This document shows, in pieces, positions 43,469 through 52,669 of a DNA stretch of 64,000 nucleotides. The notes beneath the pieces are model-generated. The model had not been told where the DNA came from. It was given only the letters and a program-made list of their open reading frames with translations, and made no database searches. The stretch spans positions 62,001 through 126,000 of the forward strand of contig NZ_JYLB01000009.1 in NCBI RefSeq assembly GCF_001042905.1, given 5' to 3'. Each line of letters begins with the position of its first letter. The first letter of the stretch is position 1. The translations under genes were made by a program, and so were the position numbers. The DNA comes from Pseudomonas lini (GTDB lineage: Bacteria > Pseudomonadota > Gammaproteobacteria > Pseudomonadales > Pseudomonadaceae).

Positions 43469-45616
43469 TCACACCCGAAACTGATCCATCAAGCTCTGCT
43501 GCTGATTCGCCAAACTGTTAAGCGACTGACTCACCCGGGCCGATTCATTGGCCTGCCCCGACAGTGATTCGGTGACATCCCGAATGGTCGCCACGTTGTT
43601 ATTGATCTCTTCAGCCACCGCGCTTTGCTCTTCAGCCGCACTGGCAATCTGCAGGTTCATGTCGCTGATCACCGTCACCGCATCACCAATCTGCTTCAAT
43701 GCCGTCACCGCTTGACCGACCTGCTCGACACTGCCCTGAGCCTGGCGATGGCTATTGTTCATCGAACTCACCACGTCCTGAGTACCGCTCTGCAACTGCT
43801 CGATCACCAGGCGGGTTTCTTCGACAGACTCTTGAGTGCGCCGCGCCAGGTTGCGCACTTCATCGGCCACCACGGCAAAACCGCGTCCGGCTTCCCCGGC
43901 ACGGGCGGCTTCGATGGCGGCATTCAGCGCCAAGAGGTTGGTCTGTTCGGCGATGGCACGAATGACCTCCAGCACCGAACCGATTTTCTCGCTGTTCGCT
44001 GCCAGGCCTTCGACCTGCACCATGGCCGCGCTCATGTCGGCGGCGAGGTGGTCGATGCTGGTGGTGGTGCGGTCGATCACGGTCAAACCCTGACGGGTTG
44101 CCTGATCGGCGTCGCGCGCCGCGTGTGCCGCCTGTGCGGCACTGCGGGCGACGTCCTGGGCGGTGGCGCTCATTTCATGGGACGCGGTGGCAACCTGATC
44201 GACCTGACGGTATTGCTGTTCCATGCCGGCGCTGGTCTGGGTGGCGATGGCGGACGACTGGTCCGCCGTGCTTCGAGCGTCCTGCACCGAGCGCTTCACT
44301 TCGGCGATGATCGGTTGCAGCTTGTCGAGGAAACGGTTGAACCAACCGGCCAACTGGCCCAGTTCATCCTGCTTGTCGTAGGCCAGGCGCCGGGTCAGGT
44401 CGCCTTCGCCGCTGGCAATGTCTTCCAGCATGCGGGCCACGCCGAGGATCGGTCGGGTCACGCTACGCGCCATTAGCCATACCAACAGCAGACCGACAAG
44501 CGCCGCCAGCACACCCAGGCACAGTTCGATCAGCGTTCCGGCGGTGTTGCTGTCGTCGAGTTGTTTTTTCAGCGTTTCGGCAGGGCCGACCAGGACCTTC
44601 TCCGGCACGTCGAGCAACACCCCCCAGGATTTACCACCGGGAATCGGCTGGAACGGCGACAGCACTTTCAATTGCTGGTTGCTGTGCAGACTTTCGGTCT
44701 TGCTGCTGGTGGTCAGCCGGCGGAGCAGTTCGGCTCCGTCGGTGGTGTCCACGGCGTCCAGGCGTTGGCTGAGTTTGCTGGGGTCCCGGCTGTAGCCGGC
44801 GAGCAAGCCGACCGGGCTGACGATGCTGACGCTGGTCTGGCCGTCATAGAGTTTTTTACTGGCGCTCAGGCTGATCGCTTGCAGACTGTTGAGGTTGATG
44901 TCCACCGACAAAGAGGCGATGACTTTGCCGTTGACCATCAGCGGGAACACGATGCTGGTCATCAGCACGTTCTGGCCGTCGATCACATAGAAGTAGGGTT
45001 CAATCACGCACGGCTTGAGCGTGGTGCGCGGGCACGTGAACCAGGCGTTGGCCGGCTCGCCGCTGGGGCCGGTGCTGGTGTCGGCCATGTCACTTTCCGG
45101 CAGGGCCATGGAGGTCACCTTGCCAGGTACAGGTTGCGACCAGTACAGGGCGAAACGGCCCTTGTCGTTACTGCCCAGCTCCGCCTGACCGGCGAACAGT
45201 TCGTCCTTGTTGTCCAGCGCATTGGCTTCGAACACCAGCGACAGGCCGAGCAGTTCCGGGTTGGCTTGCAGGGCTGACTTGACCTGCCGGGTCAAGTCTT
45301 CACGCAGGTCGAAGGCATCGAGAAAGCGCTTCTCGGCCTGATCGCGCAAAAACAGCACCTGCCGCGAGAAACCATGGCCATATTGATAGGCGTCCATGAA
45401 CTGCTGACGAATGCCCAGCGCCTGGACTTCACCCTGGGACTCAATGCGCGCCTGGGCGGCTTCGGTCAGCATCTCCATGCTTGAGGCTTTTACCAGCGCG
45501 GAGCTGTGCTCCATGCGATACAGCGAAAGCCCTACCAGCAGGGTCACGATACCCGCCAGGCACAGCCCGGCCAGCAGGGTGATTTTCCATTGAATGGAAA
45601 GTTGTCTGAGCGACAT
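43469..45616 (-). CDS. tlpQ: Methyl-accepting chemotaxis protein, TlpQ-like
   Basis: This 715-residue chemoreceptor has a membrane helix at about residues 11-32, a large periplasmic double-Cache ligand domain (about 35-355), a second helix (about 361-382), HAMP (about 383-437) and a signalling domain with the hairpin tip EQTNLLALNAAIEAARAGEA. Size (TlpQ is about 714 residues) and position match P. aeruginosa PA2654 (TlpQ), a sensor of histamine and polyamines. Ligand specificity here is inferred. Confidence 0.82.
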   Translation of the reverse strand: MSLRQLSIQWKITLLAGLCLAGIVTLLVGLSLYRMEHSSALVKASSMEMLTEAAQARIESQGEVQALGIRQQFMDAYQYGHGFSRQVLFLRDQAEKRFLDAFDLREDLTRQVKSALQANPELLGLSLVFEANALDNKDELFAGQAELGSNDKGRFALYWSQPVPGKVTSMALPESDMADTSTGPSGEPANAWFTCPRTTLKPCVIEPYFYVIDGQNVLMTSIVFPLMVNGKVIASLSVDINLNSLQAISLSASKKLYDGQTSVSIVSPVGLLAGYSRDPSKLSQRLDAVDTTDGAELLRRLTTSSKTESLHSNQQLKVLSPFQPIPGGKSWGVLLDVPEKVLVGPAETLKKQLDDSNTAGTLIELCLGVLAALVGLLLVWLMARSVTRPILGVARMLEDIASGEGDLTRRLAYDKQDELGQLAGWFNRFLDKLQPIIAEVKRSVQDARSTADQSSAIATQTSAGMEQQYRQVDQVATASHEMSATAQDVARSAAQAAHAARDADQATRQGLTVIDRTTTSIDHLAADMSAAMVQVEGLAANSEKIGSVLEVIRAIAEQTNLLALNAAIEAARAGEAGRGFAVVADEVRNLARRTQESVEETRLVIEQLQSGTQDVVSSMNNSHRQAQGSVEQVGQAVTALKQIGDAVTVISDMNLQIASAAEEQSAVAEEINNNVATIRDVTESLSGQANESARVSQSLNSLANQQQSLMDQFRV

Positions 45617-45721
45617 GGGAACGTCCTTTTATTCTTTATTCGATAAATATCTGAGACTTTGCACTGTAGCGGCCGTGATTTGGCTTTCTTTATGCTCCCC
45701 TATGAATACCGAATTACCCCC

Positions 45722-45810
45722 GTAGGAGCTGCCGAAGGCTGCGATCTTTTGATCTTCGGCGTCATCAAGGGCGCAAAAATCAAAAGATCGCAGCCTTCGG
45801 CAGCTCCTAC
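45722..45810. repeat. REP pair of the GGAGCTGCCGAAGGCTGCGATC family
   Basis: Inverted arms with a 25-nt or so spacer occupy the middle of the 360-nt gap (45617-45976) between the divergent tlpQ-like and transporter genes. I see no other feature in that gap. Confidence 0.88.
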
Positions 45811-45976
45811 ACGGGACCGTGCTCCGGCTTTGACACCGAGGCGACTCTGCGGCACAGTGCGCGCCCTCTAATAAAACCCTTTTCTCCATCCGCTGGCGGC
45901 GCTCCTACAGACTGCCGGCCGGACTCATTCCGTTTGGCGGTGATTGCCTCACCGCGCTGCTTTTGAGGTAACAACA

Positions 45977-47293
45977 ATGAATGCAGTAATTGCCGCGGTC
46001 GGCATCATGCTGATACTCAGCCTGTCCCGCGTGCATGTGGTGATCGCGCTGATCGTGGGTGCGCTGGTCGGTGGCTTGACCGGTGGCCTGGGCATCGACG
46101 CGACCCTGAAAGCCTTCAACAATGGCCTCGGCGGCGGGGCGACGGTTGCGTTGTCCTACGCTTTGCTCGGCGCATTCGCGGTGGCCATCGCCAAGTCCGG
46201 CCTGGCCCATGCGCTGGCCGACAAAGCCCTGGCCATGGTCGATCGCCAGCGCGCCAACGGTGGCGGAAACGTCAAATGGCTGCTGATCGGTTTGCTGTGG
46301 GTGGTGGCCATCGCCTCCCAGAACATTTTGCCGATTCATATCGCCTTTATTCCGTTGCTGGTTCCGCCTCTTCTCTATGTGCTGACCAAGCTGCAACTGG
46401 ACCGTCGATTGATTGCCTGTGTCATCACCTTTGGTTTGATCACGCCGTACATGTTCCTGCCCGTGGGCTTCGGCAACATCTTCCTCAATGAAATCCTGTT
46501 GGCCAACGTCGCCCGTAGTGGCGTGGACATCAGTGGCATCAACGTCACCCATGCCATGGGCATTCCGGCACTGGGCATGGTATTTGGCCTCGCGGCAGCG
46601 TTCATCAGCTACCGCAAGAAGCGCGTTTACGACCTGGAAAAGATCGAGCAGGTCGAACAGGTCGCGGTGCAGTACAACCCGTTGAGCCTGATGATCGCCG
46701 GTCTGGCCATTGCCGCCGCGTTCATTGTTCAGTTGCTGCTGGACTCGATGATTATCGGGGCGCTGGCGGGTTTTCTGATTTTCTCGGTGTCGGGGATTGT
46801 GAAGTGGCGGGACACCGATGACCTGTTCACCGAAGGCATGAAGATGATGGCGATGATCGGCTTCATCATGATCGCCGCGTCCGGTTTTGGCGAAGTGATC
46901 AAAGCCACCGGGCAAGTGCAGACACTGGTCGAAACCTCGGCCTCGTGGATCGGCCACAGCAAAGCCATCGGCGCGTTGCTGATGTTGCTGGTGGGCCTGT
47001 TGGTAACCATGGGCATCGGCTCATCGTTTTCCACCGTCCCGATTCTGGCGGTTATTTTCGTACCGTTGTGCGTGCAACTGGGCTTCAGCCCGATCGCCAT
47101 CGTGTGCATCGTCGGCACCGCCGGCGCACTGGGCGATGCCGGGTCACCCGCGTCGGACTCGACCCTGGGCCCGACCTCCGGTCTGAACATCGACGGCCAG
47201 CATCACCACATCTGGGACACCGTGGTCCCGACCTTCCTGCACTACAACCTGCCATTGCTGGCGTTTGGCTGGGTAGCGGCGATGGTTCTCTAA
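45977..47293 (+). CDS. Na+/H+ antiporter-family transporter (PA2653-like)
   Basis: This 438-residue inner-membrane protein has about 11-12 helices, including the NhaC/YuiF-type block GDAGSPASDSTLGPTSGLN near the C terminus and SQNILPIHIAFIPLL in the middle. Such proteins may carry amino acids as well as sodium. In P. aeruginosa the homolog PA2653 lies between the same two chemoreceptor genes. The ATG at 45977 follows GAGGTAA; an upstream in-frame start is less likely. A link between transport and the taxis ligands is only suggested by position. Confidence 0.8.
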   Translation: MNAVIAAVGIMLILSLSRVHVVIALIVGALVGGLTGGLGIDATLKAFNNGLGGGATVALSYALLGAFAVAIAKSGLAHALADKALAMVDRQRANGGGNVKWLLIGLLWVVAIASQNILPIHIAFIPLLVPPLLYVLTKLQLDRRLIACVITFGLITPYMFLPVGFGNIFLNEILLANVARSGVDISGINVTHAMGIPALGMVFGLAAAFISYRKKRVYDLEKIEQVEQVAVQYNPLSLMIAGLAIAAAFIVQLLLDSMIIGALAGFLIFSVSGIVKWRDTDDLFTEGMKMMAMIGFIMIAASGFGEVIKATGQVQTLVETSASWIGHSKAIGALLMLLVGLLVTMGIGSSFSTVPILAVIFVPLCVQLGFSPIAIVCIVGTAGALGDAGSPASDSTLGPTSGLNIDGQHHHIWDTVVPTFLHYNLPLLAFGWVAAMVL

Positions 47294-47322
47294 ACCATTT
47301 CCTCTGAACACTGGAGATCAAG

Positions 47323-47412
47323 TGTGGGAGCGGGCTTGCTCGCGAAGACGGCAGCACATCCAGCATTGATGTGACTGGGTAGACCGCTTTCGCGAGCAAG
47401 CCCGCTCCCACA
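47323..47412. repeat. REPIN (GGGAGCGGGCTTGCTCGCGA type)
   Basis: Perfect inverted arms between the transporter and the chemoreceptor gene, which are on the same strand. Confidence 0.88.
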
Positions 47413-47500
47413 GGGGATCAATGTGACCCTGGCTCAACTTTTGATCTGGCCTGCCGTTAAAACCTTTAACCACGCCAACAAAATCAAAAGAGTGAACGTC

Positions 47501-49183
47501 ATGCGCATGAGCCTGAAGGCTAAAGTCCTGTCCCTTGCCGTCCTCCCGGTGCTGCTCTTTGCGCTGGTCATCAGCCTGACCACGTTGTTCATTCTGCAGG
47601 AGCAGGCTCGCAAGGAAGTCGAGCAAACCCGTCAGCGCCTGCTCAGCGATGCCAAGGCGACTCTGCAAAGTTACGTCGCCGTGGCCATGACCACGATCAA
47701 ACCGCTCTACGACGCGGCCGCCCCCGGCGATGACGCGGCGCGGGCGCAGGTGATCAAGTTGCTGTCGAGTATCACCTACGGCAAGGACGGCTACTTCTTC
47801 GGCTACGACTCCAATACCGTGCGCCTGTTCAAGGCCAACAGTCCCGAAGGCGTGGGCCAGAGCTTCAAGGACAACCGCGACCCGAACGGCGTCTACGTCA
47901 ACCGTGACCTGGTGAAAGTCGCGAAGGACGGGACCCACTACCTGCAATACAGCTCGACGCTGCCCGGCAACACCCAAGTGCTGGTGCCCAAACTCGGCTA
48001 CACCGAATACCTGCCGAAGTGGGACATGGCGGTCGGCACCTCGGTCAACCTCGACGGCATCGAAGCGCAAGTGGCGGTGGTTGAGGCCAAGGTCCAGGAA
48101 CGCATGCAAGGCGTGGTGCTGAGCATTGTCGGGATTGCCGTGGTGGTGCTGCTGGTGATCGCTGCTGCCGGGATGCTGCTGGCCAACACCATTTTGCGTC
48201 CGCTGAACCTGATGAAAGCCAACCTCGACGACATCGCGGCGGGCGAGGGCGACCTGACCCGGCGTCTGTCCATCACCAGCCAGGATGAACTCGGCGAACT
48301 GGCCGGCTCGTTCAACCGTTTCGTCGATAAGATCCATGGGTTGGTACGGCAGATTACTGAAATGACCTCGCAACTGACCGGGCTGGTGAATCAGGTCTCC
48401 GATCAGGCCCAGCGCTCGGATCAGGCCATGGAGCGCCAGCGTCACGAAACCGATCAGGTGGCCACGGCGATCAACGAAATGTCGGCGGCGGCCCAGGAAG
48501 TGGCAAAAAGCGCGCAAAACGCGGCGGTCGCTGCCCAGCAGACCGACGAAGAAGGCCAGGCTGCCAAGCGCGTGGTGGCAGGCAGCATTGTGAAGATTCA
48601 TGCGTTGGTGAACGACATTCGCAGCAGTGGTGTGTCCCTCGACAGCTTGCAGAAAGACGTGTCGTCGATTGTCAGCGTACTCGGGGTGATCCGTTCGATT
48701 GCCGAGCAGACCAACCTTCTGGCGCTCAACGCCGCCATCGAAGCGGCCCGCGCCGGTGAGGCCGGGCGTGGTTTTGCGGTGGTCGCCGACGAAGTGCGGG
48801 CATTGGCCAGTCGCACACAAATCAGCACCCAGGAAATCCAGGGCATGATCGACCGCTTGCAGGCCGGCACCCAATCGGCAGTCGAGGCCATGCGCCGCTC
48901 CAGCGAGGCCGGTGACGGCACGTCGGCCCAGGCCAACGAGGCGGGGGCATCTCTGGATGCCATGGCCCAGCTGATCGGCACCATCAACTCGATGAACGCC
49001 CAGATCGCCAGCGCCGCCGAAGAGCAAACCGCCGTGGCCGAAGAAATCAACCGCAGCGTGCATCAAATCGCCGTGGCCGTAGACAGCGTCGCCGACGAAA
49101 CCCAGCTCGGCGCCCAGACCTCGCGCAGCCTGGCCGACCTTGGTCAGCGCTTGGGGAAACTGGTCGGGCAATTCCGTATCTGA
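47501..49183 (+). CDS. ctpM: Methyl-accepting chemotaxis protein, CtpM-like
   Basis: This 560-residue chemoreceptor has helices at about residues 9-31 and 205-225, a single-Cache periplasmic domain with the diagnostic GKDGYFFGYDS and LPKWDMAVGTSVNLDG motifs (about 35-200), HAMP and a signalling domain (EQTNLLALNAAIEAARAGEA). Size and gene order match P. aeruginosa PA2652 (CtpM, malate taxis). The ATG at 47501 gives the family length; further upstream codons have no ribosome site. Confidence 0.82.
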   Translation: MRMSLKAKVLSLAVLPVLLFALVISLTTLFILQEQARKEVEQTRQRLLSDAKATLQSYVAVAMTTIKPLYDAAAPGDDAARAQVIKLLSSITYGKDGYFFGYDSNTVRLFKANSPEGVGQSFKDNRDPNGVYVNRDLVKVAKDGTHYLQYSSTLPGNTQVLVPKLGYTEYLPKWDMAVGTSVNLDGIEAQVAVVEAKVQERMQGVVLSIVGIAVVVLLVIAAAGMLLANTILRPLNLMKANLDDIAAGEGDLTRRLSITSQDELGELAGSFNRFVDKIHGLVRQITEMTSQLTGLVNQVSDQAQRSDQAMERQRHETDQVATAINEMSAAAQEVAKSAQNAAVAAQQTDEEGQAAKRVVAGSIVKIHALVNDIRSSGVSLDSLQKDVSSIVSVLGVIRSIAEQTNLLALNAAIEAARAGEAGRGFAVVADEVRALASRTQISTQEIQGMIDRLQAGTQSAVEAMRRSSEAGDGTSAQANEAGASLDAMAQLIGTINSMNAQIASAAEEQTAVAEEINRSVHQIAVAVDSVADETQLGAQTSRSLADLGQRLGKLVGQFRI

Positions 49184-49253
49184 TTGATGTTGCTCGTGTA
49201 GCGAGGGGGCTTGCCCCAATGCCGGTAAGTCAAGAAATTTGAGCAACGGAAAT

Positions 49254-49349
49254 CCTGTGGGAGCGTGGCTTGCCCGCGAAGGCGTCGTGTCATTCAACAT
49301 TGATATCGACTGACACTACGCCTTCGCGGGCAAGCCACGCTCCCACAGG
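49254..49349. repeat. REPIN (GGGAGCGTGGCTTGCCCGCGAAGGCG type) plus half element
   Basis: Inverted arms CCTGTGGGAGCGTGGCTTGC and its complement. A lone half of the GCGAGGGGGCTTGCCCC type lies at 49200-49217. Together with the hairpins at 49380-49461 these fill the 306-nt gap before the metallothionein gene. Confidence 0.88.
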
Positions 49350-49379
49350 TTCTGCATCGCGACTACCCTCATTAGTAAG

Positions 49380-49461
49380 CAAACACCGTCCAAGCGTTTG
49401 TTTGAACCCGTTTGTGGAACGGGCGGTCATTTGCTTCAGGTGTCGCGCACCCGCGACACCT
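49380..49461 (+). promoter_or_regulatory. Three consecutive hairpins in the metallothionein leader
   Basis: CAAACA/TGTTTG (49380-49404), CCCGTT-TGTGG-AACGGG (49407-49423) and AGGTGTCGCG-CACC-CGCGACACCT (49438-49461) follow one another within 82 nt and end 28 nt before the start at 49490. This is a candidate structured leader or regulator site for metal control. Its activity is not known. Confidence 0.4.
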
Positions 49462-49489
49462 TGACGACCACAACAATGGAGTCAGACTC

Positions 49490-49654
49490 ATGATCGACAG
49501 TGAAAGTATCTGCGACTGCCCCAAATGTTCCTGCAAACTGGGCGAACATCCGATCGCGCGTCACGGCAAGCACTATTGCTGTGAAGCCTGTGCCAAGCAC
49601 CACGAACATGGCGAAGAATGTGCCAGCAAGGGCTGTAAGTGCGCCCAACGCTGA
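49490..49654 (+). CDS. Bacterial metallothionein (SmtA/BmtA-type)
   Basis: This 54-residue Cys- and His-rich protein binds zinc or cadmium. The layout CDCPKCSC, then YCCEACAKHHEHGEEC and GCKC gives ten cysteines arranged as in SmtA-like metallothioneins of Synechococcus and Pseudomonas. The ATG at 49490 follows TGGAGT. It is followed by a strong terminator and so is its own unit. Confidence 0.92.
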   Translation: MIDSESICDCPKCSCKLGEHPIARHGKHYCCEACAKHHEHGEECASKGCKCAQR

Positions 49655-49668
49655 CAGTTCATCCAAAA

Positions 49669-49696
49669 AAAGTGGAGCCTGATCGGGCTCCACTTT
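49669..49696. terminator. Bidirectional rho-independent terminator
   Basis: AAAGTGGAGCC, loop TGATCG, GGCTCCACTTT forms an 11-bp stem with an A tract before it. It lies between the convergent metallothionein and DUF6555 genes. Confidence 0.9.
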
Positions 49697-49700
49697 CATT

Positions 49701-49928
49701 TCAACTGGCCGGTCGCCAGGTCACATTCTCGATGCCGAATTTTTCCGCCAGCGGTTTGCTGGTCTTTTGCACCCGTTCACGGCCAAAGCGCGGGATCCGC
49801 CCGACTCCGGCGTCGCAACTGGCCCAGTGCCAAGCCTCTGCATTGTCCATTTTGTCCAGGCGGATAATGAAAGACTTGGGCTGGCCATGAAGGGTGTATT
49901 CAATAACGAAAAGTTTTGCATTGTTCAT
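49701..49928 (-). CDS. DUF6555-like small protein
   Basis: This 75-residue protein has the motif MDNAEAWHWASCDAGVGRIP and ends in WRPAS, which I recognise as the small Pseudomonas DUF6555 type. Function is unknown. The start at 49928 is the first ATG in frame; the second at 49847 would delete the first strand. It is convergent with the metallothionein gene. Confidence 0.7.
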   Translation of the reverse strand: MNNAKLFVIEYTLHGQPKSFIIRLDKMDNAEAWHWASCDAGVGRIPRFGRERVQKTSKPLAEKFGIENVTWRPAS

Positions 49929-50129
49929 AAAGCCTGTATTCCTCCCTGTAGTTATAGAGGGATCGCGAGGCGCGGGGAAAATTCAGTCGAATTGTCGGAC
50001 GGTGACAGTGACTGGCGACAGCCGGACGCCTCGTGATCATGGAGCCTTCCTTGACCCCCAATGATCCTAGCCTATGGCTGCGCCGCCTGATTTGAACATG
50101 CCAGGGGTTGTTGCCGTAATCCGATTAAA

Positions 50130-50216
50130 GTGGGAGCGGGCTTGCTCGCGAAGGCGGCTTCACATTCACATCAACATCGACTGTCAGTCCGCCTTCGCGA
50201 GCAAGCCCGCTCCCAC
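50130..50216. repeat. REPIN (GGGAGCGGGCTTGCTCGCGAAGGCG type)
   Basis: Inverted arms fill the end of the 307-nt gap 49929-50235. The rest of that gap (49929-50129) shows no gene or strong site. Confidence 0.88.
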
Positions 50217-50235
50217 ATGGGGAGGTGTTGTCAGA

Positions 50236-51282
50236 TCAGGCTTCGGGCACACCTTTCTCCCAAGCCGACCAGTTCTGCAAAATCTCCTGCACCAACGGAT
50301 TCCCGGTGCGGTACAGGTTCTCCAGCGCCGGCACAAAACCGCCTTGATCGGCGTATTTGAGCAGGTTATCCACCTCACTCTGGCCCGGCGCCGGCCGGTC
50401 GAAGTCGGAACCGGCGCGCACCACCGCCAGGCGCTGGACATCCACCAGCCCCTCGCGGCTGGCGCGCAGCAGCGCCTCGTAGGTTGAGTTGTCTTCCTGT
50501 TGAGTCGTGCAATAGACCCCTTCGTTATTGGTCAACAGCTTGGTCCAGACTTCTGCCCGCTCACTCAACCGCGTCCCGGAAAACCAGGTATTGCCCGCCA
50601 GTGTGTCGCACTGGGTCACCACCGGTGGCTGATTGGCTGGCGCAGACGGATACTTCAAGCGCCATATCGCTGATTCCTTGCTCTCGCTCAGCTGGACCTT
50701 GTGGCTCAGGGCGAACGCCTTGGCCTGCAACTTTGGATTGAGTTCGAACACTTCAGTCTTGTAGTCCAGCGGTGGCTTTTCGTTCGGGCCTTTGGTGTTG
50801 ATACCCAGGTAACCGGTCGGCCAGTCTTTCGGCGCGTCCCGGGAGTCCAGCTCCCACTGGGTGCCGAACTCCACCAGGTAGTGTGCCCACGCGGTGGTGC
50901 CGATGGTGCCGTGGTGCGGGCTGATGCCGGCAATCCCGGCGATCAGGAAGTAACTTTTGCGCAGGTCGAATTTCGGTGACAGCGCCAGGGCCAGGGTCGA
51001 GGCTGCGGCATTGGTCTGGCCCATGCCGGTGACCATCAGGCACACCTGTTGGGTGTTGCAGCGGATATTCGGGTATTCGGCGGCCAGGCCCGGTACGCGC
51101 ACTTCTTGCTTGAGCTCCAGGCGATCGATCCAGTTCTGCGCCTCGGGGGCGAACATGGTGATCAGCATCACTTTCGGCTGGATCGGCGCGTCGCCAGCCC
51201 AGGCAGCAGAAGAGAGCAGAGTGCCGCAGGCCAGGGGCAGGGTTACGGACAGGGAAAAGGAAAGACGCGTCATTGCATTCAT
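50236..51282 (-). CDS. NUP-family nucleoside permease / periplasmic phosphorylase-like protein
   Basis: This 348-residue protein has a signal peptide (about residues 1-29, ending in AWAG) and the NUP family pattern: VMLITMFAPEAQNW, MVTGMGQTNAAAS, and AGIAGISPHHGTIGTTAWA. The family is called purine nucleoside permease but has a nucleoside phosphorylase fold. It is downstream of a Tsx-like channel gene with a 24-nt gap, so the pair probably handles external nucleosides. Confidence 0.88.
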   Translation of the reverse strand: MNAMTRLSFSLSVTLPLACGTLLSSAAWAGDAPIQPKVMLITMFAPEAQNWIDRLELKQEVRVPGLAAEYPNIRCNTQQVCLMVTGMGQTNAAASTLALALSPKFDLRKSYFLIAGIAGISPHHGTIGTTAWAHYLVEFGTQWELDSRDAPKDWPTGYLGINTKGPNEKPPLDYKTEVFELNPKLQAKAFALSHKVQLSESKESAIWRLKYPSAPANQPPVVTQCDTLAGNTWFSGTRLSERAEVWTKLLTNNEGVYCTTQQEDNSTYEALLRASREGLVDVQRLAVVRAGSDFDRPAPGQSEVDNLLKYADQGGFVPALENLYRTGNPLVQEILQNWSAWEKGVPEA

Positions 51283-51306
51283 AAAACCTCCTGATTCAAA
51301 TGAACC

Positions 51307-52263
51307 TTAAAACTGATAACCGACACCGGCGTAGTAGCCCCAGCCGTTGGAACGGGCGCGGAAGTCACCGTCGCCGAAATTCAACTCGCTGCCGTCGTCC
51401 CAGTTGCCGCCGTTGTGGAAGTAACGGCCGACCAGGGTGAAACGCAAGTGGGTGAAGGCGTAGAGCAACACGTTGGTGGCCACGGTGGCGTTGGCGGTGC
51501 GGGCCGGGTTGTCCTTGTGCAGGTCGGAGCCGAAGTCGAAGTTGGTGAAACCGATGTAGGTCAACGACGCGCCGTTGCTGAAACTGCTGATGGGCACGAT
51601 GTATTTGAGCTGGGCGCGGTAGCCGTCCCACGAATACTCGTTGCTGGCACCGTAGTTTTCCCACTGGTAGCGGCCGTAGAAGTTGGCCGACAAGTTGACC
51701 CGCGAATGGGTGTCGATGTCGGTACCGAGGCCGCTGTACAGCGTGTTGGCGCGATTGGCGCTGTTGCTGCCGTGGTCATAGATCCAGTCGAACGCCACGT
51801 ACCATTCCTTGAACGGCCCGACGGCCAGGCTACGGCCGGCCAGGTAGTCGATGGAAATCCGTGGTTCGTGCTCCATGAACACCGGCGAGCCATGGTCCCA
51901 GACACCTTTGTCATGGCTGTTGCCAATGTCGAAGATCTTCGGAATGTCGATGTAGCCGTACAACTCGAACGGCCCCTTGCGGCCGAAGTACTCATATTCC
52001 AGGTAGATATCGTCGGCCGGTTGCGGGCCGAAGCTGATGTCTTTGCTGCCGATGACGGTCAGGTCCTGGTTGAACCAGTCCGACAGGTAGGGGCCTTTTT
52101 TCGGCGGGCTGGCTTCAGGGCTGAGGGCTTCGCCCTGGGCGGATTCTTCGGCGGTGGCCGGTTGGGCCAAAACGTGGCTGCTGAGTAGTCCTGTAACGCT
52201 GGCCAGCAGCAAGGAAACAGCCAAAGTGCGCGAGCAAGTCACGCGGCTGGAGGTGCAGTGCAT
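51307..52263 (-). CDS. Tsx-like nucleoside channel of the outer membrane
   Basis: This 318-residue protein has a signal peptide (about residues 1-33, SHVLA), a barrel of many short aromatic strands, and a C-terminal Phe (YYAGVGYQF). Motifs such as LYGYIDIPKIFDIG and DHGSPVFMEHEPRISID are typical of the Tsx nucleoside-specific channel family. The ATG at 52263 is chosen because it gives the signal peptide. It forms an operon with the NUP gene. Confidence 0.88.
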   Translation of the reverse strand: MHCTSSRVTCSRTLAVSLLLASVTGLLSSHVLAQPATAEESAQGEALSPEASPPKKGPYLSDWFNQDLTVIGSKDISFGPQPADDIYLEYEYFGRKGPFELYGYIDIPKIFDIGNSHDKGVWDHGSPVFMEHEPRISIDYLAGRSLAVGPFKEWYVAFDWIYDHGSNSANRANTLYSGLGTDIDTHSRVNLSANFYGRYQWENYGASNEYSWDGYRAQLKYIVPISSFSNGASLTYIGFTNFDFGSDLHKDNPARTANATVATNVLLYAFTHLRFTLVGRYFHNGGNWDDGSELNFGDGDFRARSNGWGYYAGVGYQF

Positions 52264-52520
52264 TAAAAATCCCTTTTTGTGCGGATCGAAAGCCCGGTGG
52301 TGCGGGTTTGCGCGGTCAGGTGGCGAACAGGCCGGTATCGGCGACTCGCAAACGTTTGCACAAGGCATACCAGTTTTGTTCAAAGCACGGAGAAATCTAA
52401 GGAATTGACGGTTTAACTGTCCTTTCGGTCAAGTAATTCGGAGGGATAGGCAGAACGAGTGATATTCAGGGCGAAAGGGATCTGGCGGTATATGCACCAA
52501 AGTGGTGTCGACTGCTCCCT

Positions 52521-52616
52521 GTAGGAGCTGCCGCAGGCTGCGATCTTTTGACTTTGGGCGATTTCAACTCTGCCGAAGATCAAGATCAAAAGATCGCAGC
52601 CTTCGGCAGCTCCTAC
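52521..52616. repeat. REP pair of the GGAGCTGCCGAAGGCTGCGATC family
   Basis: Inverted arms with a ~36-nt spacer lie in the 406-nt divergent gap 52264-52669 between tsx-like and selD. The left arm reads GCCGCAGGC, one change from the family. I see nothing else in that gap. Confidence 0.88.
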
Positions 52617-52669
52617 AAAATGGGGTTGCTGTAGAATCCTCGGCATTGACTTCACAAGGTGCACCCCCG

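Noticed and set aside
47318..49300. 660-codon open frame on the minus strand across the ctpM-like gene
   Set aside because: It is the antisense of a clear chemoreceptor gene, has a composition typical of high-G+C shadow frames and matches no family.
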